Source: a virus. Taken from it: a DNA stretch of 28,272 bases. Position 1 is the first letter of the stretch. Each line of letters opens with the position of its first letter. Below the pieces are notes generated by a model. It saw only the letters and a list, made by a program, of their open reading frames with translations. It had not been told where the DNA came from and searched no databases. The translations under genes were made by a program, and so were the position numbers. The stretch covers positions 1 through 28,272 of IMG/VR virus record IMGVR_UViG_3300024520_000389, one strand, 5' to 3'. Shown one piece after another: positions 1-7,462 of the stretch.

Positions 1-58
1 GGTCCCCATGCGGGCCCTGTTCACTCCGACGAGGAAGAACAGGGCCCGCATGGGGACC
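1..58. repeat. Perfect 22-bp inverted repeat at the window edge
   Basis: Bases 1-22 are exactly reverse-complementary to bases 37-58, with a 14-base loop. The repeat lies inside an open reading frame and has no T-run, so it does not look like a terminator. A perfect fold-back at the first base could be an amplification or assembly artefact, or a natural hairpin. Confidence 0.8.
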
Positions 59-135
59 ATGATCCCCTCGACTATATGGTAGGCAGCCAGATCCCCGAGG
101 CTCTTGAACTTGTCGTGGGTGGTCTCCGGGGGCAT
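1..135 (-). CDS. Unknown protein, N-terminal 45 codons only
   Basis: An ATG lies 4 bases downstream of the stop codon of the nuclease gene, and the frame stays open to the edge of the window. The visible residues begin MPPETTHDKFKSLGDLAAY and continue into a hydrophobic stretch (about residues 26-38) that could be a membrane segment or a buried helix. I do not recognise a family. The last visible codons fall inside a perfect inverted repeat, so the sequence nearest the window edge could be an assembly fold-back rather than true coding sequence. Position behind the nuclease suggests it belongs to the same leftward operon. Confidence 0.55.
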   Translation of the reverse strand, partial: MPPETTHDKFKSLGDLAAYHIVEGIMVPMRALFFLVGVNRARMGT

Positions 136-139
136 GGCG

Positions 140-1669
140 CTACGCCTCCAACTGCGACCAGAAGCTAGTGGCCTCGAGGGCTGCGAGCATGGCCACCTCG
201 TCGGGGGTGAGCTGGCTGCGGTAGAGAAGGTACCGCGTGCCCGTCAGCCAGCGCGCGGCGAGCTCCTCGCGGTGCTCCTGCCAGAAATCCCGCACCGCGA
301 AGACGTCCAGCTTGCCCGACTCCCGAGCCAGGTCGAGCTCGGAGGCGACGATCACGCTGAGGCGCCGGACGACGGCAGGGTCGGGGGAGTTGGGGTCGTC
401 GACCGTCACCCGGCAGGTCCAGCCGGGGGCCTCCGGCGTCGGGCCGAGGTCGACGGGGGGCTCGGCGCCCGGGAGACCCGCCGCCTCGAGGTCATTCAAG
501 GCCTCCAGGATGGCGGCCTTCGTCTTGGCGTCCGGGAGACCGGCCGTGGGGGGCTCGGGCTCCTTCGTCCCCGTGACCGTCTCGTTGGGGCCCAGCTCCT
601 CCTGGGCCAGGGCGAGGGCCTCCAGGGGGCTGGCGGCCTCGACCTCCTTCGTGCCTGCGGTCGTCTCGACCGTGACCGTGGCTGTCTGGTTGACCGAGTC
701 GAACGCCTCGGCGATCGACTCCTTCACGTCCTTCATAAACTGATTCTGAGCCTCCGAGGGCTCCTTCTTCTTGCGGGCCTCGCGTAGCTGCTTCATGAAA
801 TCCATGGAATCCTCCTCCTTCTCCAGCTGGCTTGCGACCAGCTCCTCAATGGTGATTTCGTGTTCGCAGACGCGGGCGTAGGGGCAGCCCCCGTACTTCC
901 CGCAGGTCCGCTCGTCTGCTGGGCCGGCCACTCGCTCGAATTGCTCGGGCTGGAGGGCCTTGGCGAAGGCTGCAGTGGTGGTCATGTCGGCGGCGGTCGC
1001 CTCGAGCGCTTGGAAGCCGACGGCAGCATCAAGACGGCTGACCTCGGACTCGACCACGTCCACCGATCGCGGGGAGCGGGTGAGCTGGATGTGACGGATC
1101 GTGAGAGAACTCTCCAACTCCTCGTAGGTGCGGTCGTCCTCGGCGTAGGCGTAAAGGAGCATTTGGGGGTCGAGCTTGAGCTTCTTCCCCGTCTTGCGCA
1201 TGTAGTTCCGATTGCGGCCGGTCTTCCAGTCCACCACGACACCGGGGGTCGGGATCCAGTCCACGAAGCCGTGCCAGATCGTGCGATGGGGGGAGAAGAC
1301 CGTGTCGGACTCCTGCTCGGGGTCCTCCGTGACCCCCCAGATCTCGTGCTCCACGAGGGCGCCTGGCGCGCGGTAGATCAGGCCCCGGGCGATCAGCTGG
1401 TCGAGGAACCAGCGGATCGTGTCGGCGTCCTTGCCGTGGAGCTCCCGGTCCCAGCCCTCGGGGAAGGGGTCGCGGTCTCGGAGCCAGGCCTCCATGACCC
1501 CATGGGTGACGTGGCCGAAGACGTTCCCCGCGGACATGAGACTGCCGTCCTTGGCGGTGCGGGTCTCGTTCTTGTCGCGGGTGTATATCCCCCACACATG
1601 AGGGAAGACGTACTTGCGGGGGCAGTCGCGGTAGGTGGTGATCTTGGATACTGACACTCGAATGGTCAT
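140..1669 (-). CDS. Cas4/RecB-like PD-(D/E)XK nuclease with Fe-S cysteines
   Basis: Predicted single-strand DNA exonuclease of the RecB/Cas4/AddB type, probably working in phage replication or recombination. With the ATG at 1669 the protein has 509 residues. Visible motifs are Cys16 in TYRDCPRKY, a G-H pair near 52-56, GFVDW (134-138, Asp137), VVDWKTG (145-151, Asp147 and Lys149), QMLLYAY (169-175, the Q-x3-Y motif), and Cys256, Cys262 and Cys268. One N-terminal plus three C-terminal cysteines is the 4Fe-4S pattern of this family. The nuclease part ends near residue 300. About 200 further residues, with an acidic Pro/Glu-rich linker, have no recognised domain. The start is chosen because its ATG overlaps the upstream stop in an ATGA junction; an in-frame extension 26 codons upstream would cover the neighbouring gene. 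Confidence 0.88.
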   Translation of the reverse strand: MTIRVSVSKITTYRDCPRKYVFPHVWGIYTRDKNETRTAKDGSLMSAGNVFGHVTHGVMEAWLRDRDPFPEGWDRELHGKDADTIRWFLDQLIARGLIYRAPGALVEHEIWGVTEDPEQESDTVFSPHRTIWHGFVDWIPTPGVVVDWKTGRNRNYMRKTGKKLKLDPQMLLYAYAEDDRTYEELESSLTIRHIQLTRSPRSVDVVESEVSRLDAAVGFQALEATAADMTTTAAFAKALQPEQFERVAGPADERTCGKYGGCPYARVCEHEITIEELVASQLEKEEDSMDFMKQLREARKKKEPSEAQNQFMKDVKESIAEAFDSVNQTATVTVETTAGTKEVEAASPLEALALAQEELGPNETVTGTKEPEPPTAGLPDAKTKAAILEALNDLEAAGLPGAEPPVDLGPTPEAPGWTCRVTVDDPNSPDPAVVRRLSVIVASELDLARESGKLDVFAVRDFWQEHREELAARWLTGTRYLLYRSQLTPDEVAMLAALEATSFWSQLEA

Positions 1670-1851
1670 AGGGCGGCCTCGACTCGTTCCCAGAACTCTA
1701 GTGGCATGCTGATTCCTCGCTTCATTGCTTTCGTGATATCGTCCCACTCGTCCTCGCCCATGGGGAGGTCCCGGGCCTCAAGGGTGCTGGGGGAGTAGCC
1801 GTGCTCATAGGCGAAGGCTAGGAGGACGGGTGCGGGGCGGTCGGCGCGCAC
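1666..1851 (-). CDS. Small unknown protein, GTG start
   Basis: A 61-residue protein ending in EFWERVEAAL. The frame extends further upstream, but that part is arginine/proline-rich and overlaps the preceding gene out of frame, so it looks like a shadow. The GTG shares one base with the upstream stop codon (TAGTG), and the stop overlaps the nuclease ATG (ATGA), which fits translational coupling on both sides. The visible protein is mildly acidic and probably helical. No family is recognised. Confidence 0.65.
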   Translation of the reverse strand: MRADRPAPVLLAFAYEHGYSPSTLEARDLPMGEDEWDDITKAMKRGISMPLEFWERVEAAL

Positions 1852-2159
1852 TACTCGAGGTCCGCTAGCTCGGCGAGCAGGGTGCCCAGCTCGGCGTTCT
1901 CCTGCAGCCAGCGGAGCACTGCGATCAGATTGAAGACGCCCTCGGGGGCGTTGACCTGGGTGGTCTGGACATCGCTCACGGCGAGCTGGGCCACGGTCAT
2001 GACCTCCTCGTCGTCCATGCTGAGGGCGATCCCGAGGCCCTCCACAATGGCACCGTAGCCCACGCACGCCATGGCCGAGCGGAAGGCGATCCGCCGGAGG
2101 ACGTCCGCCGCGTCCTCGTCTTCGCTGGGGCGTATGTAGACGTTGTTGTCTTCGGTCAT
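1851..2159 (-). CDS. Unknown 102-aa acidic protein
   Basis: The ATG at 2159 overlaps the stop of the upstream gene (ATGA) and is preferred over an ATG six codons earlier. The protein begins MTEDNNVYIRPSEDEDAADV and continues with helical, alanine/leucine-rich segments ending ELADLE. It has a central hydrophobic stretch (CVGYGAIVEGLGIAL) too polar for a confident membrane call. No catalytic motif is seen. It sits between two other small unknowns in the cluster between primase and nuclease, so a role as a replication accessory factor is possible but unproven. Confidence 0.7.
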   Translation of the reverse strand: MTEDNNVYIRPSEDEDAADVLRRIAFRSAMACVGYGAIVEGLGIALSMDDEEVMTVAQLAVSDVQTTQVNAPEGVFNLIAVLRWLQENAELGTLLAELADLE

Positions 2160-2383
2160 GCGAGCCACAGGAGCCACCAGCGGCGTGGGCGCGTGCGGGT
2201 GAGCGTCACGGCGTAGTAGTGCTTCTCGGTAGAGACGTGATTGAACGACTCCGGCCGGTGGGCCAAAACTCTGTCAGCCGTTTGGTGGATAACGATGTAG
2301 GGGCCGTAGCCAGCCACTTTGATCCACACGAGTTCCCCGGGCTCGAAGGGGATTGGATCCCCGATTGCCTTGCTCTTGGTCAT
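2156..2383 (-). CDS. Unknown 75-aa protein, possible small beta-barrel
   Basis: The start at 2383 forms an ATGA overlap with the upstream stop. Residues resembling a small SH3-like or KOW-like barrel are visible (PFEPGELVWIKVAGYGPYIV, then alternating hydrophobic strands), and the C-terminus is unusual, with RPRRWWLLWLA. The Trp/Leu-rich tail may contact a membrane or a partner. No named family is recognised, and the barrel idea rests only on the strand-like pattern. Confidence 0.65.
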   Translation of the reverse strand: MTKSKAIGDPIPFEPGELVWIKVAGYGPYIVIHQTADRVLAHRPESFNHVSTEKHYYAVTLTRTRPRRWWLLWLA

Positions 2384-2547
2384 TTCTTGCACCCCAGGAG
2401 ACGCTTCACGTCCTCGAGCTGCAGGACAATCGTGCGGAGTTGGCGAGCCAGATCGCCCTCGTTCCAGCTCTCCGCGAGGTCAGCGTCCGACCGCATGACC
2501 CGCAGGGCCGCCTCAACCCGCAGGGCCATCTTCGCTTTCCGCTTCAT
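2380..2547 (-). CDS. Small basic helical protein
   Basis: A 55-residue protein beginning MKRKAKMALRVEAALRVMRS and ending LLGCKK. The sequence is predicted helical, with heptad-like spacing of leucine, valine and isoleucine in the C-terminal half (RQLRTIVLQLEDVKRLL), so a short coiled coil is likely. The ATG at 2547 overlaps the upstream stop (ATGA). The frame is open for another 60 codons upstream, but that part is a proline/arginine-rich shadow of the neighbouring gene. No function is recognised. Confidence 0.6.
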   Translation of the reverse strand: MKRKAKMALRVEAALRVMRSDADLAESWNEGDLARQLRTIVLQLEDVKRLLGCKK

Positions 2548-2765
2548 TCCGGCCTCGCGTCCAAGCTGGTGTAGCCGTCCACGAGGACCCGGGGGTGCGG
2601 GAGAATGTCCAGCTCGAGGTTCCCCCAGGGTGTGGCGACCCCCCCGAACCAGAGGGCCGTGAGCACGAAGATCAGGATCGTGGCGTTGCAGCACCACCTC
2701 GGGATTGAAACCGCCAAAGTGATACACGTCATCGTGGCGCTGTCGCTGTCGCTGCTGCTACTCAT
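2544..2765 (-). CDS. Small single-span membrane protein
   Basis: A 73-residue protein with a serine/aspartate-rich N-terminus and one hydrophobic segment at about residues 24-44 (CCNATILIFVLTALWFGGVA), followed by a polar C-terminal tail. This arrangement fits a single-pass inner-membrane protein. Its start overlaps the stop of the primase-helicase gene (ATGA). Family and function are not recognised; its place in the replication cluster, away from the lysis genes, argues against a holin. Confidence 0.6.
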   Translation of the reverse strand: MSSSSDSDSATMTCITLAVSIPRWCCNATILIFVLTALWFGGVATPWGNLELDILPHPRVLVDGYTSLDARPE

Positions 2766-5215
2766 TCGTTCCCCTCCTCAGGTGGATTGAAATCTGCTCC
2801 CAGTTCCTCCGCAAGGGTAGCTGCTCGATCCATGCGGATCAAGCGCCAACGGACCTTCCGGGGGGGTTTCCCGAGGCGGAAGGACGAGCGCGGGGCGGGG
2901 CCTACGACCTCACCCAGGGCGTCCATGACCTCAGCGGTGGTGAGTCGGTAGCCCGACTCCTTCACGCGCTCCAGGATCCCCTGGGGGGCGAGGTAGAGCG
3001 CTCCGCCGGGGCCTGGCTGCACGTAGGGCGAGCGGGAATTGAGAGCTTGGAGCAAGAGAAGACCGACCTCCGTCACGCCCGCTTGGCTGAGGGTCAGCTT
3101 CTCGCGGAGGCTCGCGTCGAGGTCCCCGTCCATGAGGAGGAGGCCTCGGCCCTGGGTGCGGTCGATCGTCTTGTGGAGCCAGAGGAAGTGTCGCGCCAGC
3201 GCGCGGTCGGAGTCCGGGCCCACCCAGGTCATGGCGAGAGTCTCTCCCCCGTGAGCGGCCAGCCAGCGCTCGCCGCCGCTCCCGAGCGCGCGGTGGAAGA
3301 TCCGGCGGGCGAGGGCTTGGATCCCGTCCTCCCCCACCACCCGGGAGACGAGGTCCATGACCATGCGGGTGTCGTTGGCGGTCATGAGCATGCGCACGCG
3401 GTTCTGCATGGCGTAGGAGGGGTGGCCCTTTGGGTTGATTCGGAGGGAGCCTCCCCCCACCACGCGTCGGAAGGCGTCCGCGCAGACGTTCGAGCCGCCC
3501 ACCATACCCTCGTCGATCACGAGGAGGGGGCTCTTCTCCAGCTCGCTCTGGAACTCCCCGGTGAGCTCGTGAGCGGAGGCGAAGCGCCGGCTCGAGAAGC
3601 AGTCCGCGAGGGCCTGGGCCAGGAGGCCCTTCCCGGCGCCCGAGGCGGCCGTGAGGCTCAGGGCGCAGACCATGCCCTCCTCGATCGCCAGGGCGCAGGA
3701 GACCCAGCGGGCGATCTCGTCGTAGTGCTTCCCCCAGAAAGCATGGAGGTACTCGTCGATCACGGGATCGAAGCACGGGGGGTCGTCCGCCCGGGTGTAG
3801 GCGGAAATGATCAGTCTTCCCATCGGATCAAGGAAGCCACCTTCCGGTAGACCCGGGCGCGCTTCCAGATCCACGTACACCGCTGCGTCAGCGACAACTT
3901 CGTCCGCGGTGCGACGACGCAAGGCGGTTGGGTCCCGGGGGTTTGGTCCGAAGGCGGGGACAAAGAGTCGCATGCCGATCTGATCAGCGAAAGACACCAC
4001 AGCGTGCTTAGAGAGGGGAACAGCTTCATACTTACCTCGGGGGTTCAGGACGTAGTGGTGCCTAGCTGAGGGGTCCCGGACTACGAGGTGCCGGCGGAGC
4101 CAGTCCTCGTCCGCATGCGGCGCCCATGTGCGCGCGCCGTCGAGGACCTGCTCGAGGAGGTCGACCTTGGCCTCGGCGTCCGCGGTGCGGCGGGCGTGGG
4201 CCAAGTGGGCCTTCATGTCGTCCTTGGCGCGGTAGGCCAAGCAGGCCTTCCACAGCTCATGGGGGAGACTGCGGCGGTTTGCAGGGTCGTCCTGGTCGAC
4301 AGCTGCCAGGATCGCCGGCATGAGCAGGGCCCATACGTGTTCTGGCGTCGTGGGCTCAGATTCAACGCGCCGTAGGCGGGTCGAGGCGGAGCCGACGGCG
4401 CGTTGAATCGCCTCGTTGCGGCTGGGGTGCAGAGAAGAAAGGGGCTTGTCTTGGAAGGCTACGGGGAAGAAGACGGAGCTGCGGCTCAGCTTGCGGGCCT
4501 CCGTGTACCAGTCCGACTGCACGGTGCGGTTGCCGGCGCCAGCGGTTTCCAGGAGGGCCTGGGCCTCGCGGGCGCTCGGGAGCGGCCGGCGTGGGGCGGG
4601 GGCGTCGACTCCCGTGGCCACGGAACCCGGCACGATCTTCCCCCAGTCAAGTAGGGGGCCGGGGCCGTGGGGAGTGAGGTCGGCGCGGAGGTGGACGCCG
4701 TGGACGGTCTTCGGGGTCGACGGGAGGCGCATGAGGCGGGTCCAGTCGCAGAGGTGGTCGGGGCTGAAGCCCGCTCGGGTCCAGTCGCGCACGAGACCCG
4801 CCAGGAGGCCCTCGACGCGGGCGAGGGGGGCTGGGCGGTCGAGGACGTAGACCGCACGGCAGCCCCTCGGGGTCCAGTAGAACCAGGTGGGGTCGAGCTC
4901 GGGGGGGAGGAGCTCCGCGAGCTGCTCGGTAAAGGCCGCTCGGGTCTCGGGGGTCCAGGGGTCGTGTTGAGGGGAGTCCTGGTCAATGGCCACCACGGGG
5001 AACTCGAGCTCGGCCTGGGCCTCGTGCCCTTTCCGCACCCGGGGCCACTCAGGGCGCCCGGGGAACGTGTAGAAGGCGAAGTGGGCGTCGGTGTCCCAGT
5101 GGTGGGAGAGGGCCTCCGAGAGGGGGAGGACCCTGGCCAGCCGGCGGTCGTCGGCGTGCGAGAGAGCGCCCTCCTCGTAGGCGCTCGGGAGGACTGTGAC
5201 GCGGGGGTCGATCAC
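2762..5215 (-). CDS. Primase (AEP-like) fused to SF3 helicase
   Basis: A 817-residue replication protein expected to open the phage origin and prime DNA synthesis. The N-terminal part resembles an archaeo-eukaryotic-type primase: an Asp pair in VVAIDQD (Asp78, Asp80), a beta-rich FYWTPRGCRAVYVLD segment (112-126) and CDWTRLMRLPSTPK (156-169). The C-terminal part is a superfamily 3 helicase of the D5 type, with Walker A ASGAGKG (524-530), Walker B LLVIDEG (564-570), a sensor in RMLMTAND (608-615) and a basic ARR (636-638). The start codon is GTG in a GTGA overlap with the upstream stop. The helicase call is firm; the primase call is less so because the motifs are divergent. No DNA polymerase is seen nearby. 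Confidence 0.88.
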   Translation of the reverse strand: MIDPRVTVLPSAYEEGALSHADDRRLARVLPLSEALSHHWDTDAHFAFYTFPGRPEWPRVRKGHEAQAELEFPVVAIDQDSPQHDPWTPETRAAFTEQLAELLPPELDPTWFYWTPRGCRAVYVLDRPAPLARVEGLLAGLVRDWTRAGFSPDHLCDWTRLMRLPSTPKTVHGVHLRADLTPHGPGPLLDWGKIVPGSVATGVDAPAPRRPLPSAREAQALLETAGAGNRTVQSDWYTEARKLSRSSVFFPVAFQDKPLSSLHPSRNEAIQRAVGSASTRLRRVESEPTTPEHVWALLMPAILAAVDQDDPANRRSLPHELWKACLAYRAKDDMKAHLAHARRTADAEAKVDLLEQVLDGARTWAPHADEDWLRRHLVVRDPSARHHYVLNPRGKYEAVPLSKHAVVSFADQIGMRLFVPAFGPNPRDPTALRRRTADEVVADAAVYVDLEARPGLPEGGFLDPMGRLIISAYTRADDPPCFDPVIDEYLHAFWGKHYDEIARWVSCALAIEEGMVCALSLTAASGAGKGLLAQALADCFSSRRFASAHELTGEFQSELEKSPLLVIDEGMVGGSNVCADAFRRVVGGGSLRINPKGHPSYAMQNRVRMLMTANDTRMVMDLVSRVVGEDGIQALARRIFHRALGSGGERWLAAHGGETLAMTWVGPDSDRALARHFLWLHKTIDRTQGRGLLLMDGDLDASLREKLTLSQAGVTEVGLLLLQALNSRSPYVQPGPGGALYLAPQGILERVKESGYRLTTAEVMDALGEVVGPAPRSSFRLGKPPRKVRWRLIRMDRAATLAEELGADFNPPEEGNE

Positions 5216-5556
5216 GCGGGCTCCGGGAAGTAGGTGGCCCAGCAGCGCTCAGTCTCGTTTGCGGTGGCCCAGTCGAGCCCGAAGGGGAAGCGGTCCTGGA
5301 AGACCTTCGCTGCAGCTCGACCCCAGGGGCCGGGGCGGGCCTGGATCTCCCCTGCTTGGGTGCGGACGGTCTCGGGGTTGGGGCGAAGGCCCCCGGGCGC
5401 ACGACGGGCCTTGAGGACCCGTCGCGGGTGGGGGGTGTCTACGTAGAACCAGGGGCTCCCCGCATTGTAGGCGTTATCGTAGGCCTCCTCGTCCGCCCGG
5501 AGCCACTCGACCGGGCCGTCGGGCTCCGTGATCTGGCCGATTTCGTAGCGGATCAT
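5212..5556 (-). CDS. Unknown 114-aa protein upstream of the primase
   Basis: The ATG at 5556 overlaps the preceding stop (ATGA), and its own stop overlaps the GTG of the primase-helicase gene (GTGA). The protein begins MIRYEIGQITEPDG and ends ATYFPEPA, with aromatic residues throughout (WFYVDTPHPRRVL). No transmembrane segment, metal cluster or nucleotide-binding motif is visible. Tight coupling suggests it acts together with, or in fixed proportion to, the primase. Function is unknown. Confidence 0.7.
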   Translation of the reverse strand: MIRYEIGQITEPDGPVEWLRADEEAYDNAYNAGSPWFYVDTPHPRRVLKARRAPGGLRPNPETVRTQAGEIQARPGPWGRAAAKVFQDRFPFGLDWATANETERCWATYFPEPA

Positions 5557-5828
5557 GGGGAGGTCTCCCGGCGTAGGGTGCGGAGGTGGTGGGCGGCGTG
5601 GATGGGGCAGGAGGCGCGGAGGCCCGTGGCGTAAAGGCTAGAGAAGTGGGTGACCTCGCGACGGCTGAATACCGACGGCTGGAACACCCGCAGGACCCGG
5701 GGCGCCGGGGCGCCCCGGAGGGCCCACATGGCCCGGACGTGGAAGAGGGCCTCGATCTCGTCGGGATCGAGCCCGCTGGGGTCCGGCCAGCGGGCGGCGT
5801 CGTAGACCGTGGCCTCGTAGTCGTTCAC
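5553..5828 (-). CDS. Unknown 91-aa protein, GTG start
   Basis: The GTG at 5828 overlaps the methyltransferase stop (GTGA); sequence further upstream in this frame is an arginine-rich shadow. The protein begins NDYEATVYDAARWPDPSG after the start residue, contains a helical DPDEIEALFHVRAMWALRG segment, and ends with a histidine-rich stretch (CPIHAAHHLRTLRRE). A single Cys and several His residues could bind metal but do not match a known motif. It lies between the methyltransferase and the primase-linked gene. Confidence 0.68.
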   Translation of the reverse strand: MNDYEATVYDAARWPDPSGLDPDEIEALFHVRAMWALRGAPAPRVLRVFQPSVFSRREVTHFSSLYATGLRASCPIHAAHHLRTLRRETSP

Positions 5829-6343
5829 GAGGGCTTCCGGATCGAGAAGACACCGGTGCCTTCGCGGGTGACGCGGCCGACTTCCAAGGTCGCGAGGAGG
5901 CGCTTGGGGAAGCGGCTGTTCAGGAAGAACTTCTGGAATGTGCCGGTGCTGGTGATCCAGCCGTCGGCCTTCTGGAACCAGCCCTTCCGCTTGTGCTCGG
6001 GCGGGAGGTCCGTGCGCACGGCCACCACGAGGTAGCCACCCGGCCGCACGGCGGCCCAGGCGAGCTCGAGGGCGCGCTCGCGCTGGGTGGGGCATTCGAT
6101 CACGTTGAGGACGTAGGCCAGCTGGACCACGTCGTAGGCCAAGGGCGAGGGGCCCTTGTTGGGGTGCCAGTGGGGGTCCCAGCCGTAGGCGTCGTGGGTA
6201 ATGCAGAGGGCGCGGACGTCGTCGCCACGGCCGCAGCCGTAGTCGAAGAACTTTCCCCCGGGGGGGAGAAGGCGGAGGGAGACACGGCCAGGGCGGGAGA
6301 GCTGCCGGCGGGAAATTGCCGTCCGGTGGGAGAGGGCGCTCAC
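5825..6343 (-). CDS. DNA-phosphorothioation-associated-type methyltransferase
   Basis: A 172-residue SAM-dependent methyltransferase-like protein. It opens SALSHRTAISRRQLSRP, then has the SAM motif FFDYGCGRGDDV (32-43), GWDPHWHPN (54-62), YVLNVIE (77-83) and TGTFQKFF (133-140). This order and wording match, from memory, the N-terminal domain of the putative methyltransferases annotated next to Dnd DNA-phosphorothioation clusters, although the substrate of that family is not established. Only one domain is present, so it is shorter than the usual host protein. The start is GTG in a GTGA overlap with the 30-aa peptide upstream; longer in-frame sequence is a shadow. No DndA-E homologue is visible in the window. 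Confidence 0.78.
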   Translation of the reverse strand: MSALSHRTAISRRQLSRPGRVSLRLLPPGGKFFDYGCGRGDDVRALCITHDAYGWDPHWHPNKGPSPLAYDVVQLAYVLNVIECPTQRERALELAWAAVRPGGYLVVAVRTDLPPEHKRKGWFQKADGWITSTGTFQKFFLNSRFPKRLLATLEVGRVTREGTGVFSIRKPS

Positions 6344-6432
6344 GAGAGGAGGCCGCGGAACACGAGGGCGGCGACGGCCAGGAAGAGCGCGCCGCCGATC
6401 GGGAGCCAGTCGTCTCGGGTGGCGGGGGTCAT
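6340..6432 (-). CDS. 30-aa single-span membrane peptide
   Basis: A very short gene: MTPATRDDWLPIGGALFLAV followed by AALVFRGLLS. It has a polar N-terminus, about 18 hydrophobic residues and an arginine near the end, fitting a membrane-spanning peptide. The ATG is 2 bases after the stop of the upstream gene, and its TGA overlaps the GTG of the methyltransferase (GTGA). This double fit to the operon is the main support; function is unknown. Confidence 0.55.
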   Translation of the reverse strand: MTPATRDDWLPIGGALFLAVAALVFRGLLS

Positions 6433-6434
6433 AG

Positions 6435-6707
6435 CTACCCCGCCCGGAATTCGCGGAGGATGACGCCCGGACGGGACGGGAAGAGCGCGAGGCAGGTGGA
6501 CTGCTCAGGGTCGAGCCAGACCGCACCCCCCTCGTCGCCGCAGCGGTCAGCGGCGAAGGCGCGGGCGCGGTTGCGGTCGACGGCGCAGATAACGAACCCC
6601 TCGACGGTGTCGTAGCCGAGGAGGGGGGCGGTCGCCATGGGTGCCAGGACCCAGAGGGCGAGGTGTTTGGGGTGCGGCATGAGGGCGCTGAGTTCGTCGG
6701 GGTTCAT
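6435..6707 (-). CDS. Conserved-looking 90-aa phage protein
   Basis: The ATG at 6707 overlaps the recombinase stop (ATGA). The protein reads as a small alpha/beta domain: GYDTVEGFVICAVDRNRARA, then FAADRCGDEGGAVWLDPEQS and a C-terminal GVILREFRAG. This pattern (a GFVVRA strand, a helix, GDEG, a WLDP-x-x-S-x-C turn, and an ending like xxFNAG) is one I associate with short uncharacterised proteins in many phages of high-GC hosts. Its biochemical role is unknown. It separates the recombinase from the membrane peptide. Confidence 0.72.
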   Translation of the reverse strand: MNPDELSALMPHPKHLALWVLAPMATAPLLGYDTVEGFVICAVDRNRARAFAADRCGDEGGAVWLDPEQSTCLALFPSRPGVILREFRAG

Positions 6708-7462
6708 GGGGTCGACTCCAGATTCTCGGCGCGGTGCTCGTGAGCGAGGAGGACGCATGCGCCGTGAAGTTTAGCGTCGCCCTCGAGAGTTTTCAAGACT
6801 GCAGACACCCACCAGTGCAAGTAGGGTTTCCCCTTGCGGTTGCGGTAGCCCATCTGTGTGAGCTGGTGGGCGGTGGCTTTGAGGGTGAGGCCCTCTTGGC
6901 GGAGAATGGAAGCGTAGCCCAGGGCCAGGCGCTCCTCGGGGTGCGGGACCATTTCCCCCAGGTGATAGCGCCAGCCAAGAGGAGGCGCGCCGATCTGCTC
7001 GCCGCGGGCGCGCTTGGCCGCTAGGGCGTCGCGGGTGCGCTGAGAGATCAAGGCGCGCTCGAACTCAGCGCACGCCGCGAGCATGGTGAAGCAGCACCGG
7101 CCGATCGGGGAGGCGAGGTCCATGCTCGCGCCGCCGAGGTCTACTATATGGAGGGCCGTGCCCCGGGCGGTCCACGCTTCGATCGTGGCCAGGGCGTCGC
7201 AGCTCGAGCGGAATGCGCGGTCCAGTTTGGCGACGAGAATCGTCACGGGGGGGCCGGATTCGGTCAGCCGGTAGAGTCGGCTGCCTTGGGGTCGATCCCG
7301 AAGGGGGGTCGCTCCCGAGCCAACGTCAGTAAACAAATGGACGATTTCGAGCTGACGGGAGTTGGCGTACCCGGTCAGGGTCGCAGATTGAGACTCGAGT
7401 CCCAGACCCGAGTCGTCCTGTTCTCTTGTGGATACCCGGGTATACGCGACAGCGGGTTGCAT
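6704..7462 (-). CDS. Serine recombinase (resolvase/invertase type)
   Basis: A 252-residue site-specific recombinase. The catalytic serine is Ser11 in YTRVSTREQ, with Arg9; the LDR motif is AKLDRAFRS (79-86 region), and the dimer helix includes GRCCFTMLAACAEFERALIS (121-140) followed by QRTRDALAAKRARGE. After the catalytic domain comes a short DNA-binding region (APPLGWRY, then a helix-turn-helix-like LTLKATAHQLTQMGYRNRKG). It is far shorter than large serine integrases, so resolution of multimers or DNA inversion is more likely than attP integration, though this is inference. The ATG has a good ribosome site (AAAGGAA, about 7 bases upstream). It is the first gene of the left operon, next to a region rich in short palindromes. 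Confidence 0.93.
   Translation of the reverse strand: MQPAVAYTRVSTREQDDSGLGLESQSATLTGYANSRQLEIVHLFTDVGSGATPLRDRPQGSRLYRLTESGPPVTILVAKLDRAFRSSCDALATIEAWTARGTALHIVDLGGASMDLASPIGRCCFTMLAACAEFERALISQRTRDALAAKRARGEQIGAPPLGWRYHLGEMVPHPEERLALGYASILRQEGLTLKATAHQLTQMGYRNRKGKPYLHWWVSAVLKTLEGDAKLHGACVLLAHEHRAENLESTP

Noticed and set aside
104-1654. Long plus-strand reading frames opposite the nuclease gene
   Set aside because: They are low-complexity Gly/Arg/Leu-rich, lie opposite a gene with clear PD-(D/E)XK and cysteine motifs, and have no ribosome sites that fit.
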